NCBI RefSeq assembly: GCF_001202035.1
Contig: NZ_LGHT01000031.1
Location: forward strand, 62,001 to 126,000
Reading direction: 5' to 3'
Source: Pseudorhodobacter wandonensis
GTDB taxonomy: Bacteria > Pseudomonadota > Alphaproteobacteria > Rhodobacterales > Rhodobacteraceae
DNA: 64,000 bases
Both the position numbers and the translations under genes were made by a program. This document shows positions 52,398-61,796 of the stretch, one piece after another; the first letter of the stretch is position 1; the number at the start of each line of letters is the position of its first letter. The notes below the pieces were generated by a model. The model had not been told where the DNA came from. It ran no database searches and saw only the letters and a program-made list of their open reading frames with translations.

Positions 52398-52928
52398 TTA
52401 CCAAGAATTGTGGTCACGAAGGGCGCGGCGCAATTCATCGGCCAGTTTGACGCGCTCTTCTTCGGATAAAAACGCCCCCAACTCTACCTCGCGCGGGCCG
52501 CCCTTTAGGGTGATGTATTCGGGCACCGGCCCAGAGCTTTTATACAGCTCTACCCGCACCCAATGGGGGTTTGCCTCCCATTCCTGATGCTTGCCGCGCG
52601 GGCCATCGCGGGTCAGACGCAGGCGCGTGGGTTCAAAGGTCAGGGTCTCGATTATCTCGGCGTCGCGGTAGTTGCGATCCAATGCCCAATACATTCCGCC
52701 GACCGCCAAAACCAAAAACGGCAGTAGCCCCCATAAAACCATCGAGCCGATAACGGCGAATAGTGGTACCAAGACCATAAGGGCCGTGGCGCCAATAAAG
52801 ACGACAAACCCGCGCTTTGGCAATGAGCGATAGGGCCACAACTGTAGCACCATCGGGGCAGGGGTTTTGATCCATTCATAGGGCATTGGGGCATTCTCGG
52901 TCAGGGGGCTGGCAAATTCTAGCGGCAT
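52398..52928 (-). CDS. DUF2244 membrane protein
   Basis: This 176-residue protein has two transmembrane helices (about 40-60 and 64-82) and a cytoplasmic C-terminal domain with the DUF2244 pattern WPYRSLPKRGF before the helices and HWVRVEL after them. Function is unknown. It lies downstream of ctaD, which it follows in transcription, but a terminator hairpin lies between them. The start could be ATG 52928 or ATG 52886; neither has a strong ribosome-binding site. Confidence 0.8.
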   Translation of the reverse strand: MPLEFASPLTENAPMPYEWIKTPAPMVLQLWPYRSLPKRGFVVFIGATALMVLVPLFAVIGSMVLWGLLPFLVLAVGGMYWALDRNYRDAEIIETLTFEPTRLRLTRDGPRGKHQEWEANPHWVRVELYKSSGPVPEYITLKGGPREVELGAFLSEEERVKLADELRRALRDHNSW

Positions 52929-52939
52929 ATCCGGCCAAG

Positions 52940-52974
52940 AAAAAGGGCCCCTGCATTGCTGCGGGGGCCCTTTT
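52940..52974 (-). terminator. Intrinsic terminator of ctaD
   Basis: AAAAGGGCCCC (52941-52951) pairs with GGGGGCCCTTTT (52963-52974). On the minus strand the stem runs into TTTTTCTTGG. It is 20 bases after the ctaD stop. The symmetric A and T tracts could also make it work in the other direction. Confidence 0.85.
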
Positions 52975-52994
52975 CGATTGGTCAGCTACGGCCG

Positions 52995-54668
52995 TTAGTG
53001 GCTGTGGCCTTTATCCCAGTCAGACTGCTTTGGCAGCTGCTCGAACGTATGCTCTGGCGGCGGGCAAGGCAGGGTCCATTCCAGGGTGTCCGCATATTCG
53101 TTCCAGTAGTTGTTTTGCGTCACGCGCTTGCCGTAGCGCAGCGTGTAAAAAACGATCCCGATAAAGAACACGAAGGACGCAAAGGACAGGAACGCACCAA
53201 GGCTCGACCAGAAGTTCCAGTAGGCGAATGCCTCGGGATAGTCGATATAGCGGCGCGGCATGCCTTGACGGCCAAGGAAGTGCTGCGGGAAGAAGGTCAG
53301 GTTTGCACCGATGAACATCATCCAGAAGTGCAGCTTGCCAGCCCATTCGGGGTATTGACGGCCCGACATTTTGCCGATCCAGAAGTAGATACCCGCGAAA
53401 ATTGCAAACACCGCACCAAGCGACATCACGTAGTGGAAGTGTGCAATCACATAGTAGGTGTCATGGTACACACGGTCTACGCCTGCCTGCGACAGAACAA
53501 CGCCGGTAACGCCGCCAACTGTGAACAGGAAGATGAAGCCGAATGCCCAGTACATCGGGGTTTTCATGTCAAGCGAGCCGCCCCACATGGTCGCAATCCA
53601 CGAGAAGATCTTGATGCCTGTTGGCACCGCGATCACCATGGTTGCCAGCATGAAATAGGACTGCTGGGTCAGCGACATGCCGACAGTGTACATGTGGTGC
53701 GCCCAGACAACAAAGCCCAGAACACCAATCGCCACCATCGCGTAAACCATTGGCAGGTAACCAAATACCGGCTTGCGCGAGAAGGTCGCAACAACTTGCG
53801 AAATGATACCAAAGCCCGGCAGGATGATGATGTACACCTCTGGGTGGCCAAAGAACCACAAGATGTGCTGATACAAGATCGGGTCACCGCCGCCAGCTGC
53901 CTGGAAGAAGGTGGTGCCAAAGTTGCGGTCTGTCAGCAACATGGTGATCGCGCCTGCCAGAACCGGCAAGGACAGCAGAATCAACCACGAGGTTACAAAG
54001 ATCGACCATGCGAACAGAGGCACTTTGTGCAGGGTCATCCCCGGCGCGCGCATGTTCAGGAAGGTGGTGATCATGTTGATCGCGCCCAAAATCGACGACG
54101 CGCCCGACAGGTGAACCGCGAAAATCGCGAGATCCATCGAGTAGCCGCCTTCATTGGTTGACAGTGGCGGGTACAGAACCCAACCCACGCCAGACCCCAA
54201 CTGGTCATTGCCGCCTGGCGACAAAACCGAGGCCACAGCCAGCGAGGTGCCTGCAACATACATCCAATAGGACAGGTTGTTCATGCGCGGGAACGCCATA
54301 TCCGGCGCGCCGATCTGCAATGGCATGAAATAGTTGCCAAAGCCGCCGAACAGGGCAGGGATAACCACGAAGAACATCATCAAGATGCCGTGTGCCGTGA
54401 TGATCACGTTCCACAGGTGGCCGTTTGGCGTACAGGTATCACCTGCACCGGCAGCGAAAAACCGCGAGCCTTCCATACACATGTACTGAACACCGGGGTG
54501 CATCAGTTCCATCCGCATGTAGACAGTGAAAATTACCGAAATCAGGCCAACAAGGCCGCCGGTAAACAGGTACAAAATACCAATATCTTTGTGATTGGTT
54601 GACATAAACCAGCGAGTAAAGAACCCGCGTTCGTCATGTTCGTGGCCATGAATGGCTGCGTCGGCCAT
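52995..54668 (-). CDS. ctaD: Cytochrome c oxidase subunit I (aa3 type)
   Basis: CtaD is the catalytic haem-copper subunit of terminal oxidase aa3 and pumps protons across the inner membrane. The 557-residue protein has twelve expected helices. Visible marks are [39 protein letters not shown] (haem a ligand and D-channel region), [17 protein letters not shown] with the His-Tyr crosslink, and [19 protein letters not shown] with haem ligands. The start at 54668 follows GGGAGG. Genes for subunits II and III are not here. A cytochrome c gene lies just upstream on the same strand. Confidence 0.97.
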   Translation of the reverse strand: MADAAIHGHEHDERGFFTRWFMSTNHKDIGILYLFTGGLVGLISVIFTVYMRMELMHPGVQYMCMEGSRFFAAGAGDTCTPNGHLWNVIITAHGILMMFFVVIPALFGGFGNYFMPLQIGAPDMAFPRMNNLSYWMYVAGTSLAVASVLSPGGNDQLGSGVGWVLYPPLSTNEGGYSMDLAIFAVHLSGASSILGAINMITTFLNMRAPGMTLHKVPLFAWSIFVTSWLILLSLPVLAGAITMLLTDRNFGTTFFQAAGGGDPILYQHILWFFGHPEVYIIILPGFGIISQVVATFSRKPVFGYLPMVYAMVAIGVLGFVVWAHHMYTVGMSLTQQSYFMLATMVIAVPTGIKIFSWIATMWGGSLDMKTPMYWAFGFIFLFTVGGVTGVVLSQAGVDRVYHDTYYVIAHFHYVMSLGAVFAIFAGIYFWIGKMSGRQYPEWAGKLHFWMMFIGANLTFFPQHFLGRQGMPRRYIDYPEAFAYWNFWSSLGAFLSFASFVFFIGIVFYTLRYGKRVTQNNYWNEYADTLEWTLPCPPPEHTFEQLPKQSDWDKGHSH

Positions 54669-54779
54669 GCCTGCCCTCCCGTTAGCGTTTAATTTCCAGC
54701 GCACGGGAAAAAAAGAGATTCCCGCCGCCACTTGCATTCATGTTCTAGAATGCCCAAGCGGCGGCGGCAATTGCTGACT

Positions 54780-54793
54780 TTGACGCAGATCAA
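54780..54793. promoter_or_regulatory. Candidate FnrL/FNR box upstream of ctaD
   Basis: TTGAC-GCAG-ATCAA matches the FNR-type consensus TTGAY-N4-RTCAA. It is 111 bases before the ctaD start. It overlaps a 9-bp inverted repeat (54778-54786 with 54802-54810), which could instead be a hairpin ending the cytochrome c transcript, so the assignment is tentative. Confidence 0.5.
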
Positions 54794-54825
54794 ATAAAAC
54801 GGCGTCAAAGCCACATTTTTTTTGA

Positions 54826-55245
54826 TTATTTCGCCGCAGGACCAACCGAGGCAAGATAGGCCGCAACATCCTCGCCGCCTTTTTTCAGCTTGAAGGTCAT
54901 TTTGGATTTGCCCTTCGCATCGCCCGAAAACTCTTCGAGGAACGTGGATGGATCGGGCAGGTATGCTGCCAATGTTGCCTCATCCCAGATCAGGCCTTTT
55001 GCGCCGGATTCTTTCATCACGTCCGAATATTTGAAATCTGCGACACCACCTGCGGCACGGCCGACAACGCCGTAAAGGTTGGGGCCAACTTTGCCGCCTT
55101 TAACGATTTCGGTGCCATCGTCTGCAACAATTGCATGACAGGCTTTGCATTTCTTGAACTCTTTTTCGCCATTTGCGGCGTCGCCGGCAAAGGCAGGCGC
55201 GGTCAAAGCAAGAAGGGCAGCGGTTGTGATAAGGCTAAGTTTCAT
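54826..55245 (-). CDS. cycA: Periplasmic cytochrome c (c2/c550 type)
   Basis: This class I cytochrome c has 139 residues with a signal peptide (about 1-20, ending PAFAG). The haem-binding motif is CKACH in EFKKCKACHAI, and the axial methionine is probably in KSKMTFKLKK. It carries electrons between the bc1 complex and the oxidase or other partners in the periplasm. The start at 55245 follows GAGGA. The neighbouring ctaD gene, downstream on the same strand, encodes the likely electron acceptor; a cytochrome c550-oxidase linkage is also known in Paracoccus. An FNR-type box lies about 100 bases upstream. Confidence 0.9.
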   Translation of the reverse strand: MKLSLITTAALLALTAPAFAGDAANGEKEFKKCKACHAIVADDGTEIVKGGKVGPNLYGVVGRAAGGVADFKYSDVMKESGAKGLIWDEATLAAYLPDPSTFLEEFSGDAKGKSKMTFKLKKGGEDVAAYLASVGPAAK

Positions 55246-55606
55246 TGTCAGTCCTCGTTTGTTTCGTAGTTGGTCCACGCCGCAACGGCCAAGGGGCGCA
55301 CGGCCATTCAACGCATTGCAGTATCATAGGCCCAAGTCTGGCCAATTGACATAGGTCAAGCCGTCGCGTGGATAATAGCAACCTATCGCGACAGGTTCAA
55401 TCGGGGCGGTATGCGTAAGGCGAATCAAGCTTGGGCATTGCAACCCAAAAGTGTGACATTTCAGCAAAAGGCCTCATTTCTGCAGCCTTGGCGTGTATTT
55501 TGAGGCTCGTTGGGGAAATTTGGCTGTGTTAGAGCGGATTTCGGGGACCAAGCATGATTGCCACGGTGTTTCGCAAGAAGATCATTGCAAGAAAAAGTGG
55601 CGCGAT
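55246..55606. other. Gene-poor stretch upstream of the cytochrome c gene
   Basis: I see no convincing coding frame in these 361 bases. They contain the FNR-type box at 55346 and a small inverted repeat GTCGCG (55363-55368) with CGCGAC (55387-55392). A competing hairpin AACCT/AGGTT (55380-55384 with 55393-55397) overlaps it. Otherwise there is no recognised RNA. Confidence 0.5.
55346..55359. promoter_or_regulatory. Candidate FnrL/FNR box upstream of cytochrome c
   Basis: TTGAC-ATAG-GTCAA is a perfect inverted repeat matching TTGAY-N4-RTCAA and lies 101 bases before the cytochrome c start. Oxygen-responsive control by FnrL is plausible in this family of bacteria. Confidence 0.6.
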
Positions 55607-55840
55607 ATGCAAACTGTAGATGAACAATATATGACACAAACCGATTCACCGCTTCGCAGCGTGGACAAGCTGAAGCTGGCTGCACGTTTGGTTGAAGAAG
55701 TCGCCTATGCGCAAGCCGGGTTTCAATCGCAGCAAAAAGTGGCGCATTTGATGCTTGTTGCCGCAAGCCTTGACAGATTGGCGCAAAGCCCGTCGGATTT
55801 TGCCGATGCAAATGCTTGGCCTGCGTTGGTGAAACGCTAA
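55607..55840 (+). CDS. Small hypothetical protein
   Basis: This 77-residue reading frame has a plausible soluble helical product (SVDKLKLAARLVEEVAYAQ, KVAHLMLVAASLDRLAQ). I do not recognise a family. ATG at 55607 has only a weak ribosome-binding site; a longer frame starts at 55493 but its N-terminal part looks noncoding. It precedes the XRE regulator on the same strand by about 100 bases. It could be an unannotated small gene or chance. Confidence 0.45.
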   Translation: MQTVDEQYMTQTDSPLRSVDKLKLAARLVEEVAYAQAGFQSQQKVAHLMLVAASLDRLAQSPSDFADANAWPALVKR

Positions 55841-55945
55841 CGCGTGGCAAGGTGTCGCTGTTTGGGGGGCAGGGCTGTTTTTGACGCCCTTGGACCCAAT
55901 GCTTTGCAAGCATGGTATTGTAAATAAGTCTAACTACGCTACCGT

Positions 55946-56770
55946 ATGGTTGCACGGTTTGTGATGGGCTTCATGTCAGTCTTGGGTAATTTCGGCAGTA
56001 ACTTGCGTAAGCTGGCGCAACAGCGCGGGACTTTGGCCAAGGCAGCCAATGAGCTTGATATTTCCAAGGTGCAATTCCAACGCTATCTGCGCGGCGAATC
56101 CTTTCCCAAACCGCATATCTTGAAACAGATTTGCAACTATTTTGAGGTCGATGCCCGTATCCTGACCGAACCCCTGACTGATACGCTCTTATTCGAAATG
56201 CGCACGGCTGCGGTCGCGGGGCAGGGTGGGAATCCGGCGATGAATGCGGCGATCAGCTTTGCGTGCCCGACCCAGGATTATTTTCAAACCCCCGAGGCAT
56301 TGCCCGATGGGTTTTACCGTGTGGTGCGAAAATCATTAACCTTTCCAAATTGTTACGCCAATCTTTTGTTTCTGGTGAAAACTTTGGGTAAGGCCCGTGT
56401 AATGCGGTGTTATGATGACAAGCTCATCTCAAACGGCACAATGCCTGCGCCGCTTCGCCAGTATCGCGGGATGGTTCTGGGGCAGGCCGATGGTATCTCG
56501 ATGGTGGTATTTCACAGCCCGCCCGCAATGAGCGTTTCCCATATCTTTGTGGCGCCATTTTTTCACGCCAATGGCACCCGCGCGCTGACCGGATTCAGCA
56601 CCAATGGCCGCACCGAACTGGTCGGGCGCGCCCGGATCGTGCGCATCTATATCGAGCCGATTACCGGCGGGTTTTCTGGCGTCATGGCCTATCGCCGCCG
56701 CAAAGTCTTTATGACGCCGGAAGAGGTAGAGCCGATGATTCTGGGCATCATCGAGCAGCCGCTGAACTGA
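55946..56770 (+). CDS. XRE-type helix-turn-helix regulator with unknown C-terminal domain
   Basis: This protein of up to 274 residues has an N-terminal helix-turn-helix (about 18-75, LRKLAQQRGTLAKAANELDISKVQFQRYLRGESFPKP). The C-terminal region of about 180 residues matches no family I can name. It contains paired segments such as LPDGFYRVVRKSL, LRQYRGMVLGQADGISMVVFHS and GFSGVMAYRRRKVFM. A sensor function is possible. The start is uncertain: ATG 55946, 55964 or 55973. The 3' end nearly meets the convergent lipB gene. Confidence 0.75.
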   Translation: MVARFVMGFMSVLGNFGSNLRKLAQQRGTLAKAANELDISKVQFQRYLRGESFPKPHILKQICNYFEVDARILTEPLTDTLLFEMRTAAVAGQGGNPAMNAAISFACPTQDYFQTPEALPDGFYRVVRKSLTFPNCYANLLFLVKTLGKARVMRCYDDKLISNGTMPAPLRQYRGMVLGQADGISMVVFHSPPAMSVSHIFVAPFFHANGTRALTGFSTNGRTELVGRARIVRIYIEPITGGFSGVMAYRRRKVFMTPEEVEPMILGIIEQPLN

Positions 56771-56781
56771 TCCGAATTGCG

Positions 56782-57465
56782 TCAGGAGGTTGCGCCGAAT
56801 ACCGCCTCAAACTGTTGCCGCAGCGCGACATCCAGATCATCCATCGTGACGGGCAAGCCAAGGTCGACCAAGCTGGTCACGCCATGATCGGAAATGCCGC
56901 AAGGAACAATGCCCGAAAAATGGCCCAGATCGGGTTCGACATTGATAGAGATGCCGTGAAAGCTGACCCATTTGCGCAGCTTTACCCCGATCGCCGCGAT
57001 TTTATCTTCGGCGGGCTGCCCGTCGGGGCCTTTGCGGTCGGGGCGCACCACCCACACACCAACCCGGCCCTGACGGCGTTCACCCTTTACATTAAACTCG
57101 GCCAAGGTCTTGATAACCCAGTTTTCCAAAGCACAAACGAATTTGCGCACGTCGCGGCCGCGTTTGTTCAGGTCAAGCATCACATAGGCAACGCGCTGGC
57201 CCGGCCCGTGATAGGTATACTGCCCGCCGCGCCCTGCCACATGCACCGCAAAGCGGTCGGGCTGCACCAGATCTTCGGCCTTGGCACTGGTGCCGGCCGT
57301 GTAAAGCGGCGGATGCTCTAGCAACCAAACCGCCTCGGGCGCCGTTCCGGCGGCGATCCCGGCCACACGTGCCTCCATCGCGGCCAAGGTTTCGGCATAG
57401 GGGGCCAAACCGTCCAGTACCCGCCACTCAAGTGCTGTTAGTTCTGCCTTTGATGCGTTTTCCAT
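56782..57465 (-). CDS. lipB: Octanoyltransferase
   Basis: LipB moves the octanoyl group from acyl carrier protein to lipoyl domains of 2-oxoacid dehydrogenases, the first step of lipoate assembly. The 227-residue protein has the family marks [42 protein letters not shown] with the catalytic lysine, and [14 protein letters not shown] with the catalytic cysteine. I chose ATG at 57465 (MENASKAEL), preceded by AAGGGG. An upstream in-frame ATG at 57591 would add a basic N-terminus unlike the family. Confidence 0.95.
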   Translation of the reverse strand: MENASKAELTALEWRVLDGLAPYAETLAAMEARVAGIAAGTAPEAVWLLEHPPLYTAGTSAKAEDLVQPDRFAVHVAGRGGQYTYHGPGQRVAYVMLDLNKRGRDVRKFVCALENWVIKTLAEFNVKGERRQGRVGVWVVRPDRKGPDGQPAEDKIAAIGVKLRKWVSFHGISINVEPDLGHFSGIVPCGISDHGVTSLVDLGLPVTMDDLDVALRQQFEAVFGATS

Positions 57466-57591
57466 CGCTCGCCCCTTCGCGGCCTTAGGCACCCGCATGC
57501 CGTTCGGGCCAAAAAACTTGGTCAAAACACGCTTGCGTGATACCGTTTTATTACATTGAGTCGATCTATTCCCTAGATGCGGAGTTTTCAA

Positions 57592-58956
57592 ATGATATTC
57601 AAAAGCATTTCTACATCGTTAATTGCCACGGCTCTTATCATCACACCTCTGGAATCGCAGGCGGGTGACGGATTGGTCGGTGGTATTATTGGCGGCATTA
57701 TCGGCGGTGCAATTGTCAACGGCGCGAATAGCAACCGCCGTGCGACCACGCAGCGCAGGACCACCACACGGTCAACCGTTTCCAGCAGTCAGCGGGCCGA
57801 AAACCGCGAAGTGCAAGTTGCGCTGAATTATTTTGGATTTCCGGTGGGCACGCCTGACGGGTCAATCGGCCCGCGGTCGCGCGGTGCAATCAGCCAGTTT
57901 CAGGCGCATCTCGGCTATGCGCCAACGGGCAATCTGAACGGCTGGGAAAAGGATTTCCTGATTCAGTCCTATTACCGCGCGCAGGCCGGCGGGCCGCTGA
58001 CGGCCCAACAGGTCGCCCGCGATCCGCGCGGCACTATGGGGCTGCTGATTACCTATCGCGATGAAAAACTCGGGATAACGCCGCCCGCAGGTGAAATGGC
58101 TGCGGCACCAGAGGCAGCCCCTGCAGCACCGCAAACGGCTACGGTAGCGGCAGGAAGCTCGGCTGTGGCGGCTGCTGTGCCCCAATTCGGCGCCCCGGCT
58201 GCGCCAGCGGCTTTGCCATCGTTCTTGGGGCAGGGGGCAACCAAAGTATCCTTGGCCAGCCAATGCAACAAAGTGTCTTTGCTGACCAATTCCAACGGCG
58301 GTTTTGTCACGCAGGCCAATATGACCGATCCGGCCTTTACGCTGTCAGAGCAGTTCTGCCTTGCCCGCACCTATGCCATTGCGCAGGGCGAAGAGCTGGC
58401 CGCCAAGGTTTCGGGCTTTACGCCGCAGCAAATCGCCCAGCAATGCGAAGGCTTTGGTCCGGTGCTGAAAGATCAGGTCGCGGCAATCTCACTGCGGTCT
58501 CGTGAAGAAGTGCTGCAAGGCGTGTCCAGCTTTGTGCTGGCATCGGGCATGGCACCGGCGCAACTGGCGGGAACGGCCAAGATTTGCCTTGGTGTCGGCT
58601 ATGTCACTGACAATATGGATGTCGCGATTGGTTCGGCGTTGATCCTGGTTGCCGTTGGTGAAACGGCTTATGCCGAATTGCCGGGCCATCATTTGGCTGC
58701 CGGTATCGGCGCGGCACAGCGGGCCGATCTTGCCTTGCCTTGGTTTGAACAAAGCTTTGCAGCCGGCACCGATGGCACGTTGCAGGTGTTTGCACCCGGT
58801 ATGACGGACCGTACGGCGTTGATCCGGCAGGCGGCCTATACGGTTGCAGGTCGCCCGATGCCAGGGGCGGCTGCACCCGGCATGCCAGTGCCTGCGTCGG
58901 CTCTGCCAAGCTTTGCCCTGCCAGGGGCCACAGCCGCAGGCACCTCTAACCCGTAA
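57592..58956 (+). CDS. Secreted peptidoglycan-binding domain protein
   Basis: The 454-residue protein has a signal peptide (about 1-24) and a glycine-zipper segment ([13 protein letters not shown], about 30-42). A Ser/Thr/Arg linker leads to a peptidoglycan-binding domain (about 73-118, [31 protein letters not shown]), an Ala/Pro-rich linker (about 165-215) and a C-terminal helical domain (about 225-425) with cysteines ([37 protein letters not shown]). I do not recognise the last domain. ATG at 57592 follows GGAG. It is divergent from lipB and probably works at the cell wall. Confidence 0.8.
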   Translation: MIFKSISTSLIATALIITPLESQAGDGLVGGIIGGIIGGAIVNGANSNRRATTQRRTTTRSTVSSSQRAENREVQVALNYFGFPVGTPDGSIGPRSRGAISQFQAHLGYAPTGNLNGWEKDFLIQSYYRAQAGGPLTAQQVARDPRGTMGLLITYRDEKLGITPPAGEMAAAPEAAPAAPQTATVAAGSSAVAAAVPQFGAPAAPAALPSFLGQGATKVSLASQCNKVSLLTNSNGGFVTQANMTDPAFTLSEQFCLARTYAIAQGEELAAKVSGFTPQQIAQQCEGFGPVLKDQVAAISLRSREEVLQGVSSFVLASGMAPAQLAGTAKICLGVGYVTDNMDVAIGSALILVAVGETAYAELPGHHLAAGIGAAQRADLALPWFEQSFAAGTDGTLQVFAPGMTDRTALIRQAAYTVAGRPMPGAAAPGMPVPASALPSFALPGATAAGTSNP

Positions 58957-58962
58957 CCAGAC

Positions 58963-58986
58963 ACCGCCGGGGGTATTCCTGGCGGT
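58963..58986 (+). terminator. Possible terminator of the peptidoglycan-binding protein gene
   Basis: A 9-bp stem (58963-58971 with 58978-58986, one G-U pair) with a 6-nt loop is followed by a short TTT, 6 bases after the stop codon. Confidence 0.5.
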
Positions 58987-59103
58987 TTAGTCCAACGGTT
59001 TGGCGCGGCGGTTTACTATTGTCGCAATCATTCTGCCGTTCAGTGCAGAATTGATCTTGAGGTCTGCGCAAGCCTTCGCTAAGACGCGGCCAGTCAAGAT
59101 CGT

Positions 59104-59190
59104 GCGGTCGTGGCGGAATTGGTAGACGCGCAGCGTTGAGGTCGCTGTTCTTTAACCGGAGTGGGGGTTCGAGTCCCCCCGACCGCACCA
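59104..59190 (+). tRNA. tRNA-Leu (anticodon GAG)
   Basis: The acceptor stem GCGGTCG pairs with CGACCGC and the 3' end ACCA is encoded. The anticodon stem CAGCG/CGCTG encloses the loop TTGAGGT, giving anticodon GAG, which reads CUC and CUU. The T-arm is GGGGG-TTCGAGT-CCCCC. A long variable region (about 15 nt) is as expected for a class II leucine tRNA. Confidence 0.95.
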
Positions 59191-59537
59191 CTTGACCCAA
59201 CTCCTGTCTTTGGCATGGCTTGCGCGCCGCGTATCGCGGTTTTGTGTAATTGCGGCCGCCGCAAAATGCCCAAAATTGCTTGGGACAGAATCGCTCGGGT
59301 CGCGAAACAGGTCTCTGGAAATAGGAGACGGCAACACGGGACCACGCCCGATTTGCCAGAAAACTGCCTTGAGAAAGGCAAGTTCCCTGTGAAACGCCGG
59401 TTAATGCCCCGATTTTCCTGCATTTGCGCAAAAATTGCCTCTTTGAAATTGAAACTGTTGCAATATGCCTGACATATCGCTTTAGTCATAAGAAATGAAA
59501 GTGCAGGTCACCTGCCGGAACGATCAGGGAGATAAGG
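59191..59537. other. Gene-free stretch before the ABC transporter operon
   Basis: There is no convincing coding frame in these 347 bases. Two small hairpins are visible: TGCCTT/AAGGCA at about 59371-59386, and GCAGGT/ACCTGC (59503-59515) just before the ribosome-binding site of the ATPase gene. The region presumably contains the transporter promoter. Confidence 0.5.
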
Positions 59538-60638
59538 GTGGTTAAACAACCCCAGAACGACGGTTTCGTCGTCTTCGATCATGTGCAAAAAAGCTATGAC
59601 GGGGAAACACTAGTTGTCAAAGATCTTAACCTTTCAATTGGTAAGGGCGAGTTTTTGACAATGCTTGGGCCATCGGGTTCGGGCAAAACCACATGCCTCA
59701 TGATGTTGGCAGGGTTTGAAACGGCGACCAGCGGCGATATTCGCCTTGATGGCCGTCCGATCAACACGGTACCGCCGCATAAGCGTGGTATCGGGATGGT
59801 GTTTCAAAACTACGCGCTGTTCCCGCATATGACCGTCGGCGAAAACCTGTCCTTTCCGCTGGAAGTGCGCGGCATGGGCAAGGATGAGCGCGAAACCAAG
59901 GTCAAACGCGCCCTTGATATGGTGCAGATGTATGACTTCATCAACCGCCGCCCTGCCCAGCTGTCGGGTGGCCAACAGCAGCGTATCGCATTGGCCCGCG
60001 CCTTGGTGTTCGACCCCAGCCTTGTGCTGATGGATGAACCGCTTGGCGCGCTGGACAAGCAGCTGCGCGAGCATATGCAGTTTGAAATCAAGCATTTGCA
60101 TGAAAGCCTTGGCATCACTGTGGTGTATGTAACCCACGACCAGGGCGAGGCGCTGACAATGTCTGACCGCGTTGCCGTGTTCAACGATGGCCGCATCCAG
60201 CAGCTTGCCCCGCCGAATGAGCTGTATGAACGCCCCGACAACGCCTTTGTCGCGCAGTTCATCGGTGAAAACAACAAACTGGAAGGCGTGGTCGAAAGCA
60301 TTTCCGGCAATCAAGCCGAAGTGCGGCTGACCACTGGCGAGCTGATCGCCGCGACACCAGTTAACGTGACCAAGAAGGGTGAGAAAACACTTGTTTCCAT
60401 CCGGCCCGAGCGCGTTGAGTTCAAGCCCGAAATGATGCCGTCGGGCGCACATATGATTGAAGCCGAAGTGCTGGAATTCATCTATATGGGTGATCTGTTC
60501 CGCACCCGGCTGCGCGTGGCCGGTCACGATGATTTCGTGATCAAATCGCGCAACACGCAGGGGCAAACCATGCTGCGCCCCGGCGAAAAGATTAAGATTG
60601 GATGGTCGCCCGCCGACGCGCGCGCCCTTCAGCCTTAA
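59538..60638 (+). CDS. ABC transporter ATP-binding protein (spermidine/putrescine type)
   Basis: This cytoplasmic ATPase of 366 residues has the Walker A motif MLGPSGSGKTTCLMML, Q-loop in VFQNYALFPHMTV, ABC signature LSGGQQQRIALARAL, Walker B LVLMDEP and H-loop VTHDQ. A C-terminal TOBE domain (about 285-355) marks the PotA/polyamine and similar importers. The start is GTG at 59538 with AGGGAG upstream. It is the first gene of the ATPase-SBP-permease-permease operon. Polyamine uptake is likely, but other amines are possible. Confidence 0.92.
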   Translation: MVKQPQNDGFVVFDHVQKSYDGETLVVKDLNLSIGKGEFLTMLGPSGSGKTTCLMMLAGFETATSGDIRLDGRPINTVPPHKRGIGMVFQNYALFPHMTVGENLSFPLEVRGMGKDERETKVKRALDMVQMYDFINRRPAQLSGGQQQRIALARALVFDPSLVLMDEPLGALDKQLREHMQFEIKHLHESLGITVVYVTHDQGEALTMSDRVAVFNDGRIQQLAPPNELYERPDNAFVAQFIGENNKLEGVVESISGNQAEVRLTTGELIAATPVNVTKKGEKTLVSIRPERVEFKPEMMPSGAHMIEAEVLEFIYMGDLFRTRLRVAGHDDFVIKSRNTQGQTMLRPGEKIKIGWSPADARALQP

Positions 60639-60711
60639 AACCTTTGGTCGCCCGGCGGGTTCTGCTCGTGCGGCCGAAACCATAAAAAAAGTTCAACAAG
60701 GAGAATGCCCT

Positions 60712-61785
60712 ATGAAAAAACTACTTATCCTGTCCACAGCGCTTAGCACTTTTGCCTTTGGTGCGTCTGCACAAGAAGTCGTGCTGATGTCTTGGGGCGG
60801 CGCCTATGGCAAAAGTCAGACCGAAGCCTATCTGAAGCCGTTTACCGCTGAAACCGGCATCAAGACGACGATGGTTGACGCTGACAACCCTGCGACACCG
60901 GTGAAAGCCATGGTTGAGGCGAACAACGTCACCGTTGACGTGGTTGATATCGAATATGCCGACGCGATCCGCCTGTGCGACGAAGGCCTGCTGGAAACGC
61001 TTGATCCGGCAATCCTGCCTGATGGCGCTGATGGCACCCCTGCGATGGACGACTTTCTGCCCGGCGCTGTGACCGATTGCTCGGCTGCAACGATCGTGTT
61101 CTCGACCATGTATGCCTATGACACCACCAAATTCCCTAACGGTGGCCCAAAGACGATGGCCGATTTCTTTGACATCCAGAAGTTCCCTGGCAAGCGCGGC
61201 CTGCGCAAAGGTGCCAAGGCGAACCTTGAAATGGCTTTGATGGCTGACGGTGTGCCAGCGGCTGATGTTTATGCCACTTTGGAAACTGATGCCGGCGTAG
61301 ACAAAGCCTTTGCAATGCTTGATAAAATCAAGGCAGACACTGTTTGGTGGGAAGCCGGCGCGCAGCCTCCACAGCTGTTGGCCGATGGCGAAGTTTCCAT
61401 GTCGACCGCCTATAACGGCCGTATCTTTGCTGCGGCAGTAGCTGAAGGCAAGCCGTTCGAATCTGTTTGGGATGGCCAGGTGTATGAATATGACGTGTTG
61501 GCAGTTCCAAAAGGTGCCAAGAACAAAGACGTAGCGATGCAGTTCATCGCTTATGCTACTGGCACCCAGCGTTTGGCTGATCAGGCAAAGTACATCGCTT
61601 ACGGTCCTGCACGTAAATCGTCTGGCCCATTGGTTGGTCTGTACGAAGATGGCAAAACCGAAATGGCACCTTACATGCCGACAAGTGCTGCCAACCTGAC
61701 CAATGCTTTGGCATCCGACTTTGAGTTCTGGGCTGACCATGACACCCAGTTGAACGAGCGTTTCAACTCTTGGTTGCTGAACTGA
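60712..61785 (+). CDS. ABC transporter substrate-binding protein (PotD/PotF-like)
   Basis: This periplasmic binding protein of 357 residues has a signal peptide (about 1-20, ending GASAQ). The mature protein starts EVVLMSWGGAYGKSQTEAYLKPFTAETGI-like, then VDVVDIEYADAIRLCDEGLLE and WWEAGAQPPQLLADGEVSM, a pattern of the spermidine/putrescine-binding group. An AAGGAG box precedes ATG at 60712. It sits between the ATPase and permease genes, with a strong hairpin after it. Confidence 0.9.
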   Translation: MKKLLILSTALSTFAFGASAQEVVLMSWGGAYGKSQTEAYLKPFTAETGIKTTMVDADNPATPVKAMVEANNVTVDVVDIEYADAIRLCDEGLLETLDPAILPDGADGTPAMDDFLPGAVTDCSAATIVFSTMYAYDTTKFPNGGPKTMADFFDIQKFPGKRGLRKGAKANLEMALMADGVPAADVYATLETDAGVDKAFAMLDKIKADTVWWEAGAQPPQLLADGEVSMSTAYNGRIFAAAVAEGKPFESVWDGQVYEYDVLAVPKGAKNKDVAMQFIAYATGTQRLADQAKYIAYGPARKSSGPLVGLYEDGKTEMAPYMPTSAANLTNALASDFEFWADHDTQLNERFNSWLLN

Positions 61786-61796
61786 TTTAACAAATC

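Noticed and set aside
52956-54161. A 400-codon open frame antisense to ctaD
   Set aside because: It lies wholly inside ctaD, has no family similarity, is rich in His/Arg/Gln as expected for a shadow of GC-rich coding DNA, and has no ribosome-binding site.
59634-61740. Two long open frames antisense to the ABC ATPase and binding-protein genes
   Set aside because: Both are shadows of strong genes with complete motifs on the plus strand.
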